64,000 nt of DNA from RUG11462 sp036308645 (GCA_036308645.1 JAXJVH010000033.1:17854-81853), one strand, 5' to 3'; positions 7,668-17,599 are shown, counted from the stretch's first letter. Program-made: numbers and translations. The notes: generated by a model not told the origin, from the sequence alone.

Positions 7668-9629
7668 ATGAAAAAACTATTATCAATATTTTTAGTGGTA
7701 TTGATGCTTACATGCTCAATCGGAATGGGGCAGATAAGTGCCGATTCACAAGTAATTAAAGGAGACGCAAATTCGGACGGCGTTGTAGACGCAAAAGATG
7801 TTCTGTTAATAATGAGACATTATGTAGGACATAATGATAAAATAAATCTTGAAGCCGCCGATTATAACAGCGATTCAAAGGTTAATTCAAAGGATGTATT
7901 ACTTGTAACACAACATATAACATATATTCCTAAAGATTATAAGAATACGCTGACAGACAGCGCTCAGGTTAATCAGGTAGGTTATGAAACTTCATCAACC
8001 AAAACGGTTAAATTAAGCGAAAGTTCCGACATCGGTTCATCGAATTCAAAAATTTCTCAAGTTGAATGTTATCTTGTTAATACATCTAATAATAAGGCTG
8101 TATATCAAGATAAATCAACAAAAAGAGTGTATGATTCTATTACAGAAAAATATGTTTCAACATTTGATTTTTCTGCGATAAAAACCGCCGGTACTTATAA
8201 AGTTTATACACCGAGCGGATATTCATATTCGTTTGAAATAAAAGACAATCCTTATAAAGATGTTCAGCAGGCGCTTATAACTGCACTTTATTATAACAGA
8301 TGCGGTGAGGCTTTGACATCGGATATGGTTGGTAAATTCAGTCATGATGTTTGCCACGACGGTGATGCTCCGGTATACATATTAAATAAGTATGATGAAA
8401 CTACCGGCAAGTATGTTCAGAGTTCGGTTGCAAAAGCGTCTGACTTTTCGGGCGGCTTACACGACGCGGGCGATTACGGCAGATATACCACTCCTGCCTG
8501 TCAGGTTGTTGCAGATTTGTTAATGACTTATGAAATGTACGGAAGCGATGCCGACTGCACAAAAATTTCGAGCAGTTCCGACTTGCTTGCAGAAGCAAAG
8601 TATGAGATGGAATGGCTTCTTAAAATGCAAAATAAGGACAGCGGCGGAGTTTATTGGAGAATTTCTACATTAGAGTTTGTAAGTTACGGGCAAGCACCTG
8701 ACAAAGACACATATTTCAAAAATACAGGTTTATATGTTTCTCACGAAACGTTGAAATCTACAGCCGCCTTTGTAGGCGCCGCAGCAATGTGTGCAAGAGT
8801 TTATAAAGACAGTGATCCTCAGTTTGCAACAAAATGTCTTAACGCGGCAAAGTCAGCTTATGGTTATGTTAAGGCTAATATGAATGATCCAAATGCACAT
8901 AAAGCATTTGAAAACGATTCCGAATCTCCGCAAGGAAAGTCCGGCGAATACGGTGATGATTCAGCATGGGCAGAAATTTGGTGGGCTGCTTGCGAACTTT
9001 TCAGAACAACAGGCGACAGCGCTTATAATGCTGATGTTAAAGATCTGTATGACAAGAAAAACAACGGTAAACTTTATTTTACGGTGACTGATATTACTTG
9101 CTATAACATGGGCGGAGCCGGTTCTTTTGCTTACCTTAATGCAAGCAAAGCCGACAGCGAATTGAGAAGTTCGGTTCTTGCTGAATTAACAACAGTAGCA
9201 GATAACGGCAAGAAAATAAGTAAGAAAAACAATATGTATAACCTTACTTTAAAGACTCAGTCCGATTATCAATGGGGTTCTAACTTTAGAGCATGTTTGG
9301 CACTTAAGGATATGGCGATTGTTGACTATGTTAATAAAACCTCCGAGTATGATGAAACAATAAGAGACGGTATTTCTTATCTTCTCGGTAGAAATGTAGT
9401 TAATTATTCGTTTATTACAGGTTTCGGCAGCAATCCGGCTAAGAATATTTGGCATAACCATTCAATATCTTGCAATTCAACCCCTGCCGGATTTATGGTT
9501 GGCGGTACATACTTAAACGGATATAATTATCAAGATATTCGTGAATATCACATGAACGAGGTTGCTATAAACTGGAATGCAGCAGCAATAATGGTATTCG
9601 GTTATGCTGTAAGTGCAGACAGTAAATAA
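7668..9629 (+). CDS. Dockerin-GH9 endoglucanase
   Basis: A 653-residue secreted cellulase. Signal peptide 1-25; type I-like dockerin at 31-84 with two calcium-loop repeats (GDANSDGVVDAKDVLL and ADYNSDSKVNSKDVLL); CelD-type Ig-like domain from about 98 to 195; GH9 catalytic domain about 200-645. The catalytic base motif is DAGD (Asp266/Asp269) and the acid is Glu631 in NEVAINWNAA. The dockerin is N-terminal, whereas many cellulosomal enzymes carry it at the C-terminus. It should bind a cohesin, the obvious candidate being the divergent scaffoldin. AAGGAGG precedes the ATG. It is the first gene of a three-gene operon with the anchor protein and GH5. Confidence 0.9.
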   Translation: MKKLLSIFLVVLMLTCSIGMGQISADSQVIKGDANSDGVVDAKDVLLIMRHYVGHNDKINLEAADYNSDSKVNSKDVLLVTQHITYIPKDYKNTLTDSAQVNQVGYETSSTKTVKLSESSDIGSSNSKISQVECYLVNTSNNKAVYQDKSTKRVYDSITEKYVSTFDFSAIKTAGTYKVYTPSGYSYSFEIKDNPYKDVQQALITALYYNRCGEALTSDMVGKFSHDVCHDGDAPVYILNKYDETTGKYVQSSVAKASDFSGGLHDAGDYGRYTTPACQVVADLLMTYEMYGSDADCTKISSSSDLLAEAKYEMEWLLKMQNKDSGGVYWRISTLEFVSYGQAPDKDTYFKNTGLYVSHETLKSTAAFVGAAAMCARVYKDSDPQFATKCLNAAKSAYGYVKANMNDPNAHKAFENDSESPQGKSGEYGDDSAWAEIWWAACELFRTTGDSAYNADVKDLYDKKNNGKLYFTVTDITCYNMGGAGSFAYLNASKADSELRSSVLAELTTVADNGKKISKKNNMYNLTLKTQSDYQWGSNFRACLALKDMAIVDYVNKTSEYDETIRDGISYLLGRNVVNYSFITGFGSNPAKNIWHNHSISCNSTPAGFMVGGTYLNGYNYQDIREYHMNEVAINWNAAAIMVFGYAVSADSK

Positions 9630-9655
9630 ATAATCAAGAAAGGTAAGCGAAAAAA

Positions 9656-12340
9656 ATGAAAAAAACCAAAATTATCTTGAGCGTTCTGCTTGTTTTGTTA
9701 ATTTTTACATCACAGTTTGCTTTAAGTTCATCTGTAACAGGTGAAACTTCGTCAGAAGTTAACGGAACAACCGTTGATTCTAATGATGATTATGTTATTA
9801 AATTTTCATCATCACAGTCAAATAAATTGCTTTCATGCGACGAAATGTCGACGTTATTAGGTCAGCCTATAGCAAACGGCGGTCAATATGAGGTAGAAAG
9901 CACCACAGAAGGCGCAAAAGTCGTTTATAACGAAGACGGTTCTTTTACTCTTTCAAAGCCGGTAACTCTTTACGGTGCGAATCTTGAAGTTCCTATTACC
10001 GATGAAATGAGAGAAGCATATAAAAACAATACTTCTCACAATCTTAACGTATCTTTCTATCTTTCAAAATCATTATCAGAGAAAAAACTTTTTGCAGATA
10101 CTCAGATAAGAGTTTATACAAGATTTAAAACAACAGGTACTATAGAGATTGAGAAAAAAGAATATACAAGTTATCTTAAATCCACAAGTCTCGGAAGTAA
10201 ATATTCAAAAGCATACAGACCTTATATCAATACTCAATTCAATATGCTCGGTTTTGATGATAAGCCGCTTGAAAATCTTGACAATGTTCAAAGTATCATT
10301 ATAAGCCTTTATCATTATGATCTTACAGAAGCGTCTCTTGAGTTTTCGGGCATTGCTTTTGAAAACACTACTCCGAAGTTAAAAGAATATACCGCTCCTA
10401 CACCTGCGTCTGCAAAAACCAGCGTTCCGATAATTAATTATCGTCGTGATTATTACAAGGAGTGGGCAGGACGTCCATCTATGGTTAAATACAGTTCGGC
10501 AGGCGGATTTGATTCTTCTAAATACAAATCAGCAGAAATAGGTTCATTATTCTTCAAGAATATAAGCGCTGTCGAGACAAAGCAGATATCAATGTATTAT
10601 GATTTTGACATCGACGAATTTAATAAAGGTATCGTAACGGCTAATCAAGAGGGTGGCTCAAAACAGGCATATTTGACTTTGTTTGTTCAAAAATTGCAGG
10701 ATACAGACGGTAAGGATATGTATGCTGAATTTGAACTGCAATTCTTTATGTTTAACGATGAGATTATCACCATGAGTAAAACTTGGGTTAAACCGAATGA
10801 TACCAAAACAATTAAGTTTGATGTTTCACAAATTGATATGAATTCGGTTTCTTATATCAAATTAAGCGTTCAGAATTATTGGAAATACTGTGCAGCAGAC
10901 GGAAGATATTATGATTACGATCAAAAAACCGAAAGCAACGGAAAGATTTATTGTACCGATAACCTCGGTAATAAAAATGTTGACGTTACAAATAAGGTTC
11001 TTACCGACCGCGTTATGAACAATGTTGAAGTGTTCATTTCTTCGATCAACACCGTGCCTGAAGGCGTTGAACTTACTACTGCTACTACAAGCAAAACAAC
11101 AACCACTAAAGCTAACGGCAACGCCGATGATTATGAATACGCAGGATATCATTTTATAGATTTTAAATCGGAAGCGCTTGATGAAACTTACGGCAATAAT
11201 CCGTCTAACGTCGACTTTTTGAACAGCGATTATTATCAGAGATATTCTCTTGCAAATCATACTTATAAAAATAATAATTCAGCCGGAACAAAGGTTAAAG
11301 GCGATAAAACATATATATCCGATTATGAAAGCGCTCTTTCCTTGTCATCGGGCGGATATCAGGTACAGCTTAACAGCGGATTTGAAAAAATACAACCGCA
11401 GTACCAGTCCTCTTATTGGGTATCCGGTAAAATTGAGGACGCGAACAGAACAATTAAAACGCAGGATCATGAGCCGCTGAAAGCACAGGGCGAAAAATAT
11501 GACTATAAAACTCAAATGGCCAATGCAATAAAATATGCAAACAATAACCCTGATCCTAAACTTAAAGGATATTTGGCGGTAGACGTTTATTTGGTTTCTT
11601 CTGTTCACGGCTATAAAAACACACAAAATAAAACTTACAAAGCATGGTGCGCTAAAAATAATAAAAAATGCGTTGATGATCCAAGCGTTGCAGAGGTTCA
11701 GGTTGCTATTCATGCACAAGATAAAAACGGCGAGGATTGCGGCGTTTCAACATTATCCTACGTTCAAGTAGGTCAAAAAACCACTTTATTCATTGATGTT
11801 TCCGAACTTGAGGCAGATACTATCACAAATGTCAGAATCGTTGCTCAAAACTACGCAAACTTAGCAAACAAAGAGCAGGGCGGAGATAATGAAATGTGCG
11901 GTATTACTAATGTTACTGCCAGATATTCCGCTATTTATGTTCCGGGCAACAAACAGTCCGAAAGCATTACAACTACTGTAAATGTTACAAGAGCGTTCAG
12001 TTCTAAAGACGCAAAGAAAATCAAGAAACTTTATGACGCACTCCCGGGCCTTTCGGTTGATGATTATAACACAGAAGAGGATTATAATAAATTAGCCGCA
12101 TTTATAGAGGCATGGTCATCAGCGTCTGAAGCAACCCAAAAATACTGCGAAGAAGAATACGGCATTGATTATGCTGATATAGGTATGCTTGAGCAGGATG
12201 TTTATGAGAAACTATTCCTTTCCGGTGATTATGACAGTACTTCACCTGAAACATCCGATACCACTTTCCCAATTGTAGTATTATTGGTAGCTTTAGTAGC
12301 AGGAATACTCATCATAAAAACCTATAGATCAAAAGCATAA
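9656..12340 (+). CDS. Wall-anchored protein with three QNY-type modules
   Basis: An 894-residue exported protein with no catalytic motif. Signal peptide 1-26; three large beta-rich modules (about 45-238, 275-468, 495-765). Modules 2 and 3 carry the signature shared with the scaffoldin operon (IKLSVQNYW near 401-409 and RIVAQNYAN near 727-735); module 1 is more diverged. A Thr-rich linker (474-486) and a charged helical segment (780-855) follow. The C-terminus has SPETSD at 863-868, a hydrophobic segment and a basic tail: a variant sortase signal or membrane anchor. It sits between GH9 and GH5 genes (gaps of 26 and 29 bp), so it probably attaches or assists the cellulases at the surface. That role is inferred. 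Confidence 0.7.
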   Translation: MKKTKIILSVLLVLLIFTSQFALSSSVTGETSSEVNGTTVDSNDDYVIKFSSSQSNKLLSCDEMSTLLGQPIANGGQYEVESTTEGAKVVYNEDGSFTLSKPVTLYGANLEVPITDEMREAYKNNTSHNLNVSFYLSKSLSEKKLFADTQIRVYTRFKTTGTIEIEKKEYTSYLKSTSLGSKYSKAYRPYINTQFNMLGFDDKPLENLDNVQSIIISLYHYDLTEASLEFSGIAFENTTPKLKEYTAPTPASAKTSVPIINYRRDYYKEWAGRPSMVKYSSAGGFDSSKYKSAEIGSLFFKNISAVETKQISMYYDFDIDEFNKGIVTANQEGGSKQAYLTLFVQKLQDTDGKDMYAEFELQFFMFNDEIITMSKTWVKPNDTKTIKFDVSQIDMNSVSYIKLSVQNYWKYCAADGRYYDYDQKTESNGKIYCTDNLGNKNVDVTNKVLTDRVMNNVEVFISSINTVPEGVELTTATTSKTTTTKANGNADDYEYAGYHFIDFKSEALDETYGNNPSNVDFLNSDYYQRYSLANHTYKNNNSAGTKVKGDKTYISDYESALSLSSGGYQVQLNSGFEKIQPQYQSSYWVSGKIEDANRTIKTQDHEPLKAQGEKYDYKTQMANAIKYANNNPDPKLKGYLAVDVYLVSSVHGYKNTQNKTYKAWCAKNNKKCVDDPSVAEVQVAIHAQDKNGEDCGVSTLSYVQVGQKTTLFIDVSELEADTITNVRIVAQNYANLANKEQGGDNEMCGITNVTARYSAIYVPGNKQSESITTTVNVTRAFSSKDAKKIKKLYDALPGLSVDDYNTEEDYNKLAAFIEAWSSASEATQKYCEEEYGIDYADIGMLEQDVYEKLFLSGDYDSTSPETSDTTFPIVVLLVALVAGILIIKTYRSKA

Positions 12341-12369
12341 GTCTATTTAACCCCTTGGAGCACTATTTA

Positions 12370-14166
12370 ATGAAAAAATTTTTAAAAGTTATATGTTTAT
12401 TTTTAAGTTTGACGGTATTAATGCTTACTGCATTAATACCCCAAACTGTTTTGGGAAATGATTATATGTCCATGAGAGATATCACGGCTTATGATCTTGT
12501 TAATGAAATGAATGTCGGCGTAAATATCGGTAATTCATTGGATTCGGTAGGCGATAGCGAAACATCTTGGGGAAATCCTAAAGTGACAAAAGAGTTGATA
12601 CTCGCTTATAAAAATGCCGGGTTTAATACAATTCGTCTGCCTGTAACATGGCGTACTCATATAGATGACGACGGTAACCCTGATACTTCTTGGCTTAACA
12701 GAGTGCAAGTTGTAGTAAATTGGATTTTAGAAGAGGATTTATACTGTATTTTAAATACACATCATGAGCAAAACTGGCTTAACACCGGATCCGATGTGGA
12801 TACGGTAAAAGGCAAGTTTACCACTTTGTGGGCCGCAATCGCAAATAGATTTAAAGATTACGGCGACCATTTGTTGTTTGAGGGCTATAATGAAATATTG
12901 AAAGCCGAGAGCGATTGGTCCGGTGCTTCTGCGACTGATTATAAAAATGCAAATATACTTTCTCAAGCATTTGTTGACACGGTTCGTGCAACCGGCGGCA
13001 AAAATAGTTACAGAACGCTTATTATCAGTACATACGGCGCAATTCATTCAACTTACGGATTTGAATTACCGACAGACACTGTCGAAAACAGACTCGCTGT
13101 AGAATTTCATTGCTATTTTCCGCAAGCGTTTTGTTTTGATTGGGGTACACAAACAACGTGGGGATCAAGTAGCGATTTGAGAGTAGTTGAATCCTACTGT
13201 AAAACATTCAGCGGATTTGTAAATCAAAAAATCCCCGTAATTCTCGGTGAGTTCGGCGCTGTCGACAAGGATAATACCGACGCACGAGTTGCTTATGCTA
13301 AAACCGTTGCAACAAATTGCGGTAAGTATGGTATTAAGCCTATTTGGTGGGATGACGGTACAGGAAATAATAAATTCGGTCTTGTAGACAGATATTCATA
13401 CAAGGTAATAATGCCGGGTATTGTTTCAGCGCTTCTCAACGGAATTCAAGAAGAAGCCGGAATAACTACAACTACAACAACTGTTCCACCTGTATCTTCT
13501 TCAACAACGGTTGATCCTAAACCTTCATCCACAACGACTGAATCTACTACAACAACAGTCAGTCCTGTATCTTCGTCGACAATGATTAGTTCCACATCAG
13601 TAGCGGTTACAACCAAGCCGTATATAGGCGGTATAACCGGTTTAAAGGCTGATTTCAAATCGGTAGATACTGTAAATATTAGTTGGAACAAAGTGAAAAA
13701 TGCCGATGGATACAGGGTGTATAAGGCAACAGGCAACGGTGCTTTAAAGAAGTATAAAACTTTCACAAAAAATAAGTTTACCGTCACTTTGTCGAGAGGT
13801 CAAACCTATAAGTTTAAAATAGTACCTTATGTTACTGAAAACGGAAAAACCTTTTTGTCGAGTTCCCCAAAAACCGTCAAGGTATCGGTGCTTGCTAAAA
13901 AAGTTGCAGGACTGCAAAAATCTGTTTCAAAAACAACTGCAAAAATCAGCGTAAGCAAGGTTGTCGGAGCACAAAAATATGAGATAAAGTATTCAACTCA
14001 AAAAAACTTTAAGAAGTATAGAAGTAAAATTTCTTCTTCAAATAAGTTTTCATTAAAAGGATTAAAAAAGAATACAAAATATTTTGTAAGCGTAAGAGCT
14101 TTTACAGTTATTAACGGTAAAAAGGTTTATACATCTGCTAAAAAAATAAACTTTAAGACGAAATAA
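12370..14166 (+). CDS. GH5 endoglucanase with two Fn3-like domains
   Basis: Start chosen at ATG 12370, 9 nt after GGAG; an in-frame TTG at 12355 lies before that site. The 598-residue product has a signal peptide, a GH5 catalytic domain (about 35-365), a Thr/Ser/Pro linker and two fibronectin III-like domains. Catalytic residues are visible: acid/base Glu175 in GYNEI and nucleophile Glu294 in LGEFG, plus NTHHEQNW and FHCYFP typical of the endoglucanase branch of GH5 (GH5_4-like). It cuts internal beta-1,4-glucan bonds outside the cell. It has no dockerin and no sorting signal, so it is probably released or held by the Fn3 part. It ends the operon at the terminator at 14171. Confidence 0.88.
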   Translation: MKKFLKVICLFLSLTVLMLTALIPQTVLGNDYMSMRDITAYDLVNEMNVGVNIGNSLDSVGDSETSWGNPKVTKELILAYKNAGFNTIRLPVTWRTHIDDDGNPDTSWLNRVQVVVNWILEEDLYCILNTHHEQNWLNTGSDVDTVKGKFTTLWAAIANRFKDYGDHLLFEGYNEILKAESDWSGASATDYKNANILSQAFVDTVRATGGKNSYRTLIISTYGAIHSTYGFELPTDTVENRLAVEFHCYFPQAFCFDWGTQTTWGSSSDLRVVESYCKTFSGFVNQKIPVILGEFGAVDKDNTDARVAYAKTVATNCGKYGIKPIWWDDGTGNNKFGLVDRYSYKVIMPGIVSALLNGIQEEAGITTTTTTVPPVSSSTTVDPKPSSTTTESTTTTVSPVSSSTMISSTSVAVTTKPYIGGITGLKADFKSVDTVNISWNKVKNADGYRVYKATGNGALKKYKTFTKNKFTVTLSRGQTYKFKIVPYVTENGKTFLSSSPKTVKVSVLAKKVAGLQKSVSKTTAKISVSKVVGAQKYEIKYSTQKNFKKYRSKISSSNKFSLKGLKKNTKYFVSVRAFTVINGKKVYTSAKKINFKTK

Positions 14167-14170
14167 TAAA

Positions 14171-14206
14171 AGAAAAAGCGTGGAGTAATTTCACGCTTTT
14201 TCTAAT
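14171..14206 (+). terminator. Terminator after the GH9-anchor-GH5 operon
   Basis: A perfect 12-bp hairpin (AGAAAAAGCGTG at 14171-14182 with its complement at 14192-14203), with A-rich and T-rich edges. It separates the extracellular enzymes from the GH3 gene. Confidence 0.82.
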
Positions 14207-14242
14207 ATAATTAGGTATATTTATAGTATATGCGAGGTTAAT

Positions 14243-16453
14243 ATGTATTTAAAAAGCAAAATAAATAATGAAGAAACAGAAAAGAGAATTGATGAGTTAA
14301 TTCGTGAAATGACTTTGGACGAAAAAATCGGACAGTTGCATCAGGTTGCGCCTTCAGTTGTCGGAGCGTTTGATATTTCCGAAGAAGAATTGGAAAGTAT
14401 GCTGCAAGCAGGCAGAATCACGCAGGAGGAATACGAATCGTCTAAATCAGGTAAATTTTTAGACGTTAATGAAATTGCGATAAGAAAAGGTGAAATAGGT
14501 TCATTACTCGGTGTTTCCGATCCTCAAAGAATCAATCGTATGCAAAGAATTGCCGTTGAAGAATCAAGGTTACATATTCCGCTTTTAATAGGTTGCGATG
14601 TAATACACGGCTGTTATACCACGTTTCCTACACCTATTGCGGAGAGTTGCAGTTTTGACGACGAATTATTTGAGCAGACTGCGGCGGCTGCGGCAAAAGA
14701 GGCACGTGCAGTAGGAATTAACTGGACATTTGCGCCAATGTTGGATATTTCACGTGATGCAAGATGGGGAAGAATTGCCGAGAGTATGGGGCAGGATACA
14801 TTTCTTGCAGGCAACTACGCAAAACAAAAAGTTAAGGGTTTTCAGGGCGAAGATTTATCCGATAAAACAAAAATCGCCGCTTGCGCTAAACATTTTCTTG
14901 CTTACGGCGCTTGTGAGGGCGGAAAAGACTATAATACTGTGGATATGAGTCCGGCAAAACTTTTTGATGTATATTTGCCGCCGTTTGCGAAAGCGGTTGA
15001 GGCGGGCGTTGCTTCTGTAATGACCTCTTTTAACGATATAAACGGCGTTCCTATGACTGCGAACAAATGGCTTGTAAAAGACGTGCTTCATAATGAACTC
15101 GGATTTGACGGGGTAGTTGTTACTGACGCAACGGCGGTTCGTGAACTTATTGCTCACGGATATTCAAAGGATATGCGTGCGGCGGCTAAAGACGCTTTTA
15201 CCGCCGGAGTTGATATTGATATGAATTCGCATGCGTATTCGGATTATATGAAACAAATGGTGGAAGACGGCGAGATATCGGTAACCGACATTGAAAAAGC
15301 GGTAAAAAACGTTTTAAGACTGAAATTTGCATTAGGTCTTTTTGAAAATCCGTATGGCATTGGTGAAGAAAATTCGGCAGTTCCCTATACTACCGAGAAT
15401 CTTGAACTTGCCAAAAAAGCGGCGTTACATTCGGCGGTATTGCTAAAAAACAACGGCATATTGCCTATTGACAAAGAAAAGTATAAAAATATTTCGCTTA
15501 TCGGTGAGTTAGGTGATTTGGTTAGACAGAATTACGGTTGCTGGTCTTATTATGCAAAAGATGACTATACCGTAACTTTAAAATCCGCCCTCGAACAAGA
15601 GGGAGTATCTTATAACAGATGCTATGGCGTTCATGATGAATTAAATGAAGAAGAGTTCGAATCAGCCACAAAAGACGCTGATTTGATTATTGCAGTATTA
15701 GGCGAGGACTCTGATATGAGCGGCGAGGCTCATTCTTATGCCGATATATCCTTGCCACAGTCACAAATAAATGTTGTAAAACGCTTAAAAGAAACGGGTA
15801 AACCTTTTATCTGCGTTCTTTATAACGGCAGACCTTTGTGCATATCGGAGGTTGACGAGAGCGCAGACGCAGTTATCGAGGCATGGCAACTCGGCACAAA
15901 AATGGGCGACGCTTTGGCGGATATTATTTTCGGAAGATTTAATCCTTGCGGAAAATTAACTTCAAATTTCCCGTATAAATCGGGCGAATGTCCGTCATAT
16001 TATAACCACCCAAACACAGGCAGACCTGCTCTTTCAAATGATGAACCGTGGACTTGTAAATATGATGACGGAAACATAACGCCGATTTATTCTTTTGGCT
16101 ACGGTCTTTCATATACTACTTTTGAGTATTCCGATTTGAAAATTAAAAAGGATGAGAGCGATTTAAAAGTCAGCGTTACAATTACTAACAGTGGAGATTA
16201 TGATGGTTATGAAGTAGCGCAGTTGTATATTTGTGATAAATTTGCGTCAAAAGTACGCCCTGTACGTGAGTTAAAAGGCTATAAAAAGTTGTATTTAAAG
16301 CAGGGCGAAAGCGAAACCGTAACCTTTACCTTGCCATTCACTCAATTAGGTTTTTATAATGACAGGCTTGAGTATGTCGTCGAAAACGGTGATTTTGATG
16401 TCTTTGTCGGCACCGATTCAAACTGTACGCTCAAAGCCCAATTTACATTGTAA
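14243..16453 (+). CDS. GH3 beta-glucosidase (cytoplasmic)
   Basis: A 736-residue family 3 glycosidase without a signal peptide. Layout: N-terminal TIM-barrel domain (residues 1 to about 350) with the substrate-binding KHFLAYG and the nucleophile Asp295 in VVVTDATAV; the alpha/beta sandwich domain (about 375-600) with ALKNNGILPI-like and GEDSDMSGEAH; and a C-terminal Fn3-like domain (about 640-736). It would split cellobiose and longer cellodextrins inside the cell, completing the pathway begun by GH9 and GH5. It follows the operon terminator by 40 bp, so it has some independent expression; GAGGT precedes the ATG. Substrate specificity beyond beta-glucosides cannot be read. Confidence 0.9.
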   Translation: MYLKSKINNEETEKRIDELIREMTLDEKIGQLHQVAPSVVGAFDISEEELESMLQAGRITQEEYESSKSGKFLDVNEIAIRKGEIGSLLGVSDPQRINRMQRIAVEESRLHIPLLIGCDVIHGCYTTFPTPIAESCSFDDELFEQTAAAAAKEARAVGINWTFAPMLDISRDARWGRIAESMGQDTFLAGNYAKQKVKGFQGEDLSDKTKIAACAKHFLAYGACEGGKDYNTVDMSPAKLFDVYLPPFAKAVEAGVASVMTSFNDINGVPMTANKWLVKDVLHNELGFDGVVVTDATAVRELIAHGYSKDMRAAAKDAFTAGVDIDMNSHAYSDYMKQMVEDGEISVTDIEKAVKNVLRLKFALGLFENPYGIGEENSAVPYTTENLELAKKAALHSAVLLKNNGILPIDKEKYKNISLIGELGDLVRQNYGCWSYYAKDDYTVTLKSALEQEGVSYNRCYGVHDELNEEEFESATKDADLIIAVLGEDSDMSGEAHSYADISLPQSQINVVKRLKETGKPFICVLYNGRPLCISEVDESADAVIEAWQLGTKMGDALADIIFGRFNPCGKLTSNFPYKSGECPSYYNHPNTGRPALSNDEPWTCKYDDGNITPIYSFGYGLSYTTFEYSDLKIKKDESDLKVSVTITNSGDYDGYEVAQLYICDKFASKVRPVRELKGYKKLYLKQGESETVTFTLPFTQLGFYNDRLEYVVENGDFDVFVGTDSNCTLKAQFTL

Positions 16454-16476
16454 TTCTAAAAATATACTTTTAAACA

Positions 16477-16523
16477 AAAATGCACTTCAATGCACTTCGA
16501 GAATTTATCTCGAGGTGCATTTT
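16477..16523. terminator. Bidirectional terminator between GH3 and deacetylase
   Basis: TGCACTTCGAG (16491-16501) pairs with CTCGAGGTGCA (16509-16519), flanked by AAAA and TTTT. It serves the two convergent genes. Confidence 0.78.
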
Positions 16524-16552
16524 GCATATTAAAATATTAATTGTTTTTTAGT

Positions 16553-17386
16553 TTATTCCGCAGTTGAAGTAACTTTATTTGTTGTGGTGGTTGAATTTGA
16601 GGTCGAGGTTGCGGTCGTGTTTGCAATCTGCCTGCCCTCGTGATTTATAGTGAAATTGTTTGTCATAATGAGTTTTGAAATCGGCACGATTTTGTAACCG
16701 TCGGCAAGCAGTTTTTCCAAAATTGTCGGCAAGGCTTCGGGCGTATGCTTTGCGGCGTTGTGAAATAGGCAAATACTACCCGGCTGAACTTTTGAAAGCA
16801 CCCTTTCACAGATTTTATCCGCTGTGTAATCTTTCCAATCAAGCGAGTCAACATCCCATTGAATACAGTACATATTAAGCGCTGAAAGGGCGTCGATAAG
16901 ATTGTTGTCGTAATCGCCGTAAGGCGCTCTGAACAGAGTAGGGCGCCGGCCTGTAATTTTCTCAATTTTATCATTGCAGGCGTTGATTTCTTCCGTCATT
17001 TTTTCAATCGAAAGTTGAGGCATGTGGGGGTGCGTGTCGGAATGGTTCATAATTTCGTGGCCTGCGTCGGCAAGTGCTTTGACTGATTCGGGGTATTTGT
17101 CAACCCATTCGCCGACTACAAAAAACGTTACTTTAACGTTGTACTTTTTAAAAATTTCAATAAGATGCTCGGTATCTTCATTACCCCATGCGGCGTCGAA
17201 TGATAATGAAACAATCTTTTCTTGTTTGTCGGTGCAGTAAATCGGCAGTTTTTTGTCGGTAGCGGTTGCTGTCAGCGTTTTATCCCGGCCTGCCGCTGTA
17301 AATATGCCGAAAACCAATGCCGCAACAACTGCAACCGCACATATACATAATTTTTTGCTTATAATTATATATCGGAATTTTTTCAT
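16553..17386 (-). CDS. Polysaccharide deacetylase (CE4/NodB family, PdaB-like)
   Basis: A 277-residue protein starting at ATG 17386, 4 nt after AAAGGGTGAG; an in-frame GTG at 17395 lies inside that site. An N-terminal membrane segment (about 8-30) anchors a NodB-type domain facing outward. Motifs: SLSFDAAWGNED (metal Asp and catalytic Asp), NHSDTHPHM (metal histidines), FRAPYGDYD, WDVDSLDW and the late histidine in SICLFHNAA. It should remove acetyl groups from N-acetylated glycans such as peptidoglycan. The SFDAAWGNED form resembles the spore-associated PdaB group, which hints at sporulation genes but does not prove them. A Thr-rich tail ends the protein. It is transcribed alone. Confidence 0.85.
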   Translation of the reverse strand: MKKFRYIIISKKLCICAVAVVAALVFGIFTAAGRDKTLTATATDKKLPIYCTDKQEKIVSLSFDAAWGNEDTEHLIEIFKKYNVKVTFFVVGEWVDKYPESVKALADAGHEIMNHSDTHPHMPQLSIEKMTEEINACNDKIEKITGRRPTLFRAPYGDYDNNLIDALSALNMYCIQWDVDSLDWKDYTADKICERVLSKVQPGSICLFHNAAKHTPEALPTILEKLLADGYKIVPISKLIMTNNFTINHEGRQIANTTATSTSNSTTTTNKVTSTAE

Positions 17387-17538
17387 AAATCTCACCCTTT
17401 CGTTAATAAAATGTATTCATAAGTATTAGTCCACAATGCCAAAAAGTTAGGTTAATTATAAATTTTTCTAAAAATTAATATTAATGTTTTGCCAAATCGC
17501 TTTAAAAACTTGAATAAAAAATTATTGATTGTATAATC

Positions 17539-17577
17539 AAAAACCGACCTGAATCATTTTAATTCAGGTCGGTTTTT
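17539..17577. terminator. Terminator of the trpXYZ-type transporter operon
   Basis: A 15-bp hairpin, AAAACCGACCTGAAT with its complement at 17562-17576, flanked by A- and T-runs. It lies 23 bp after the ATPase stop codon on the minus strand. Confidence 0.83.
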
Positions 17578-17599
17578 AGTGTTGTTTAGTATATTTTTT

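Noticed and set aside
10862..11260. Antisense hydrophobic frames opposite the anchor-protein gene
   Set aside because: Shadow frames of a strong coding region; no ribosome site or family motif.
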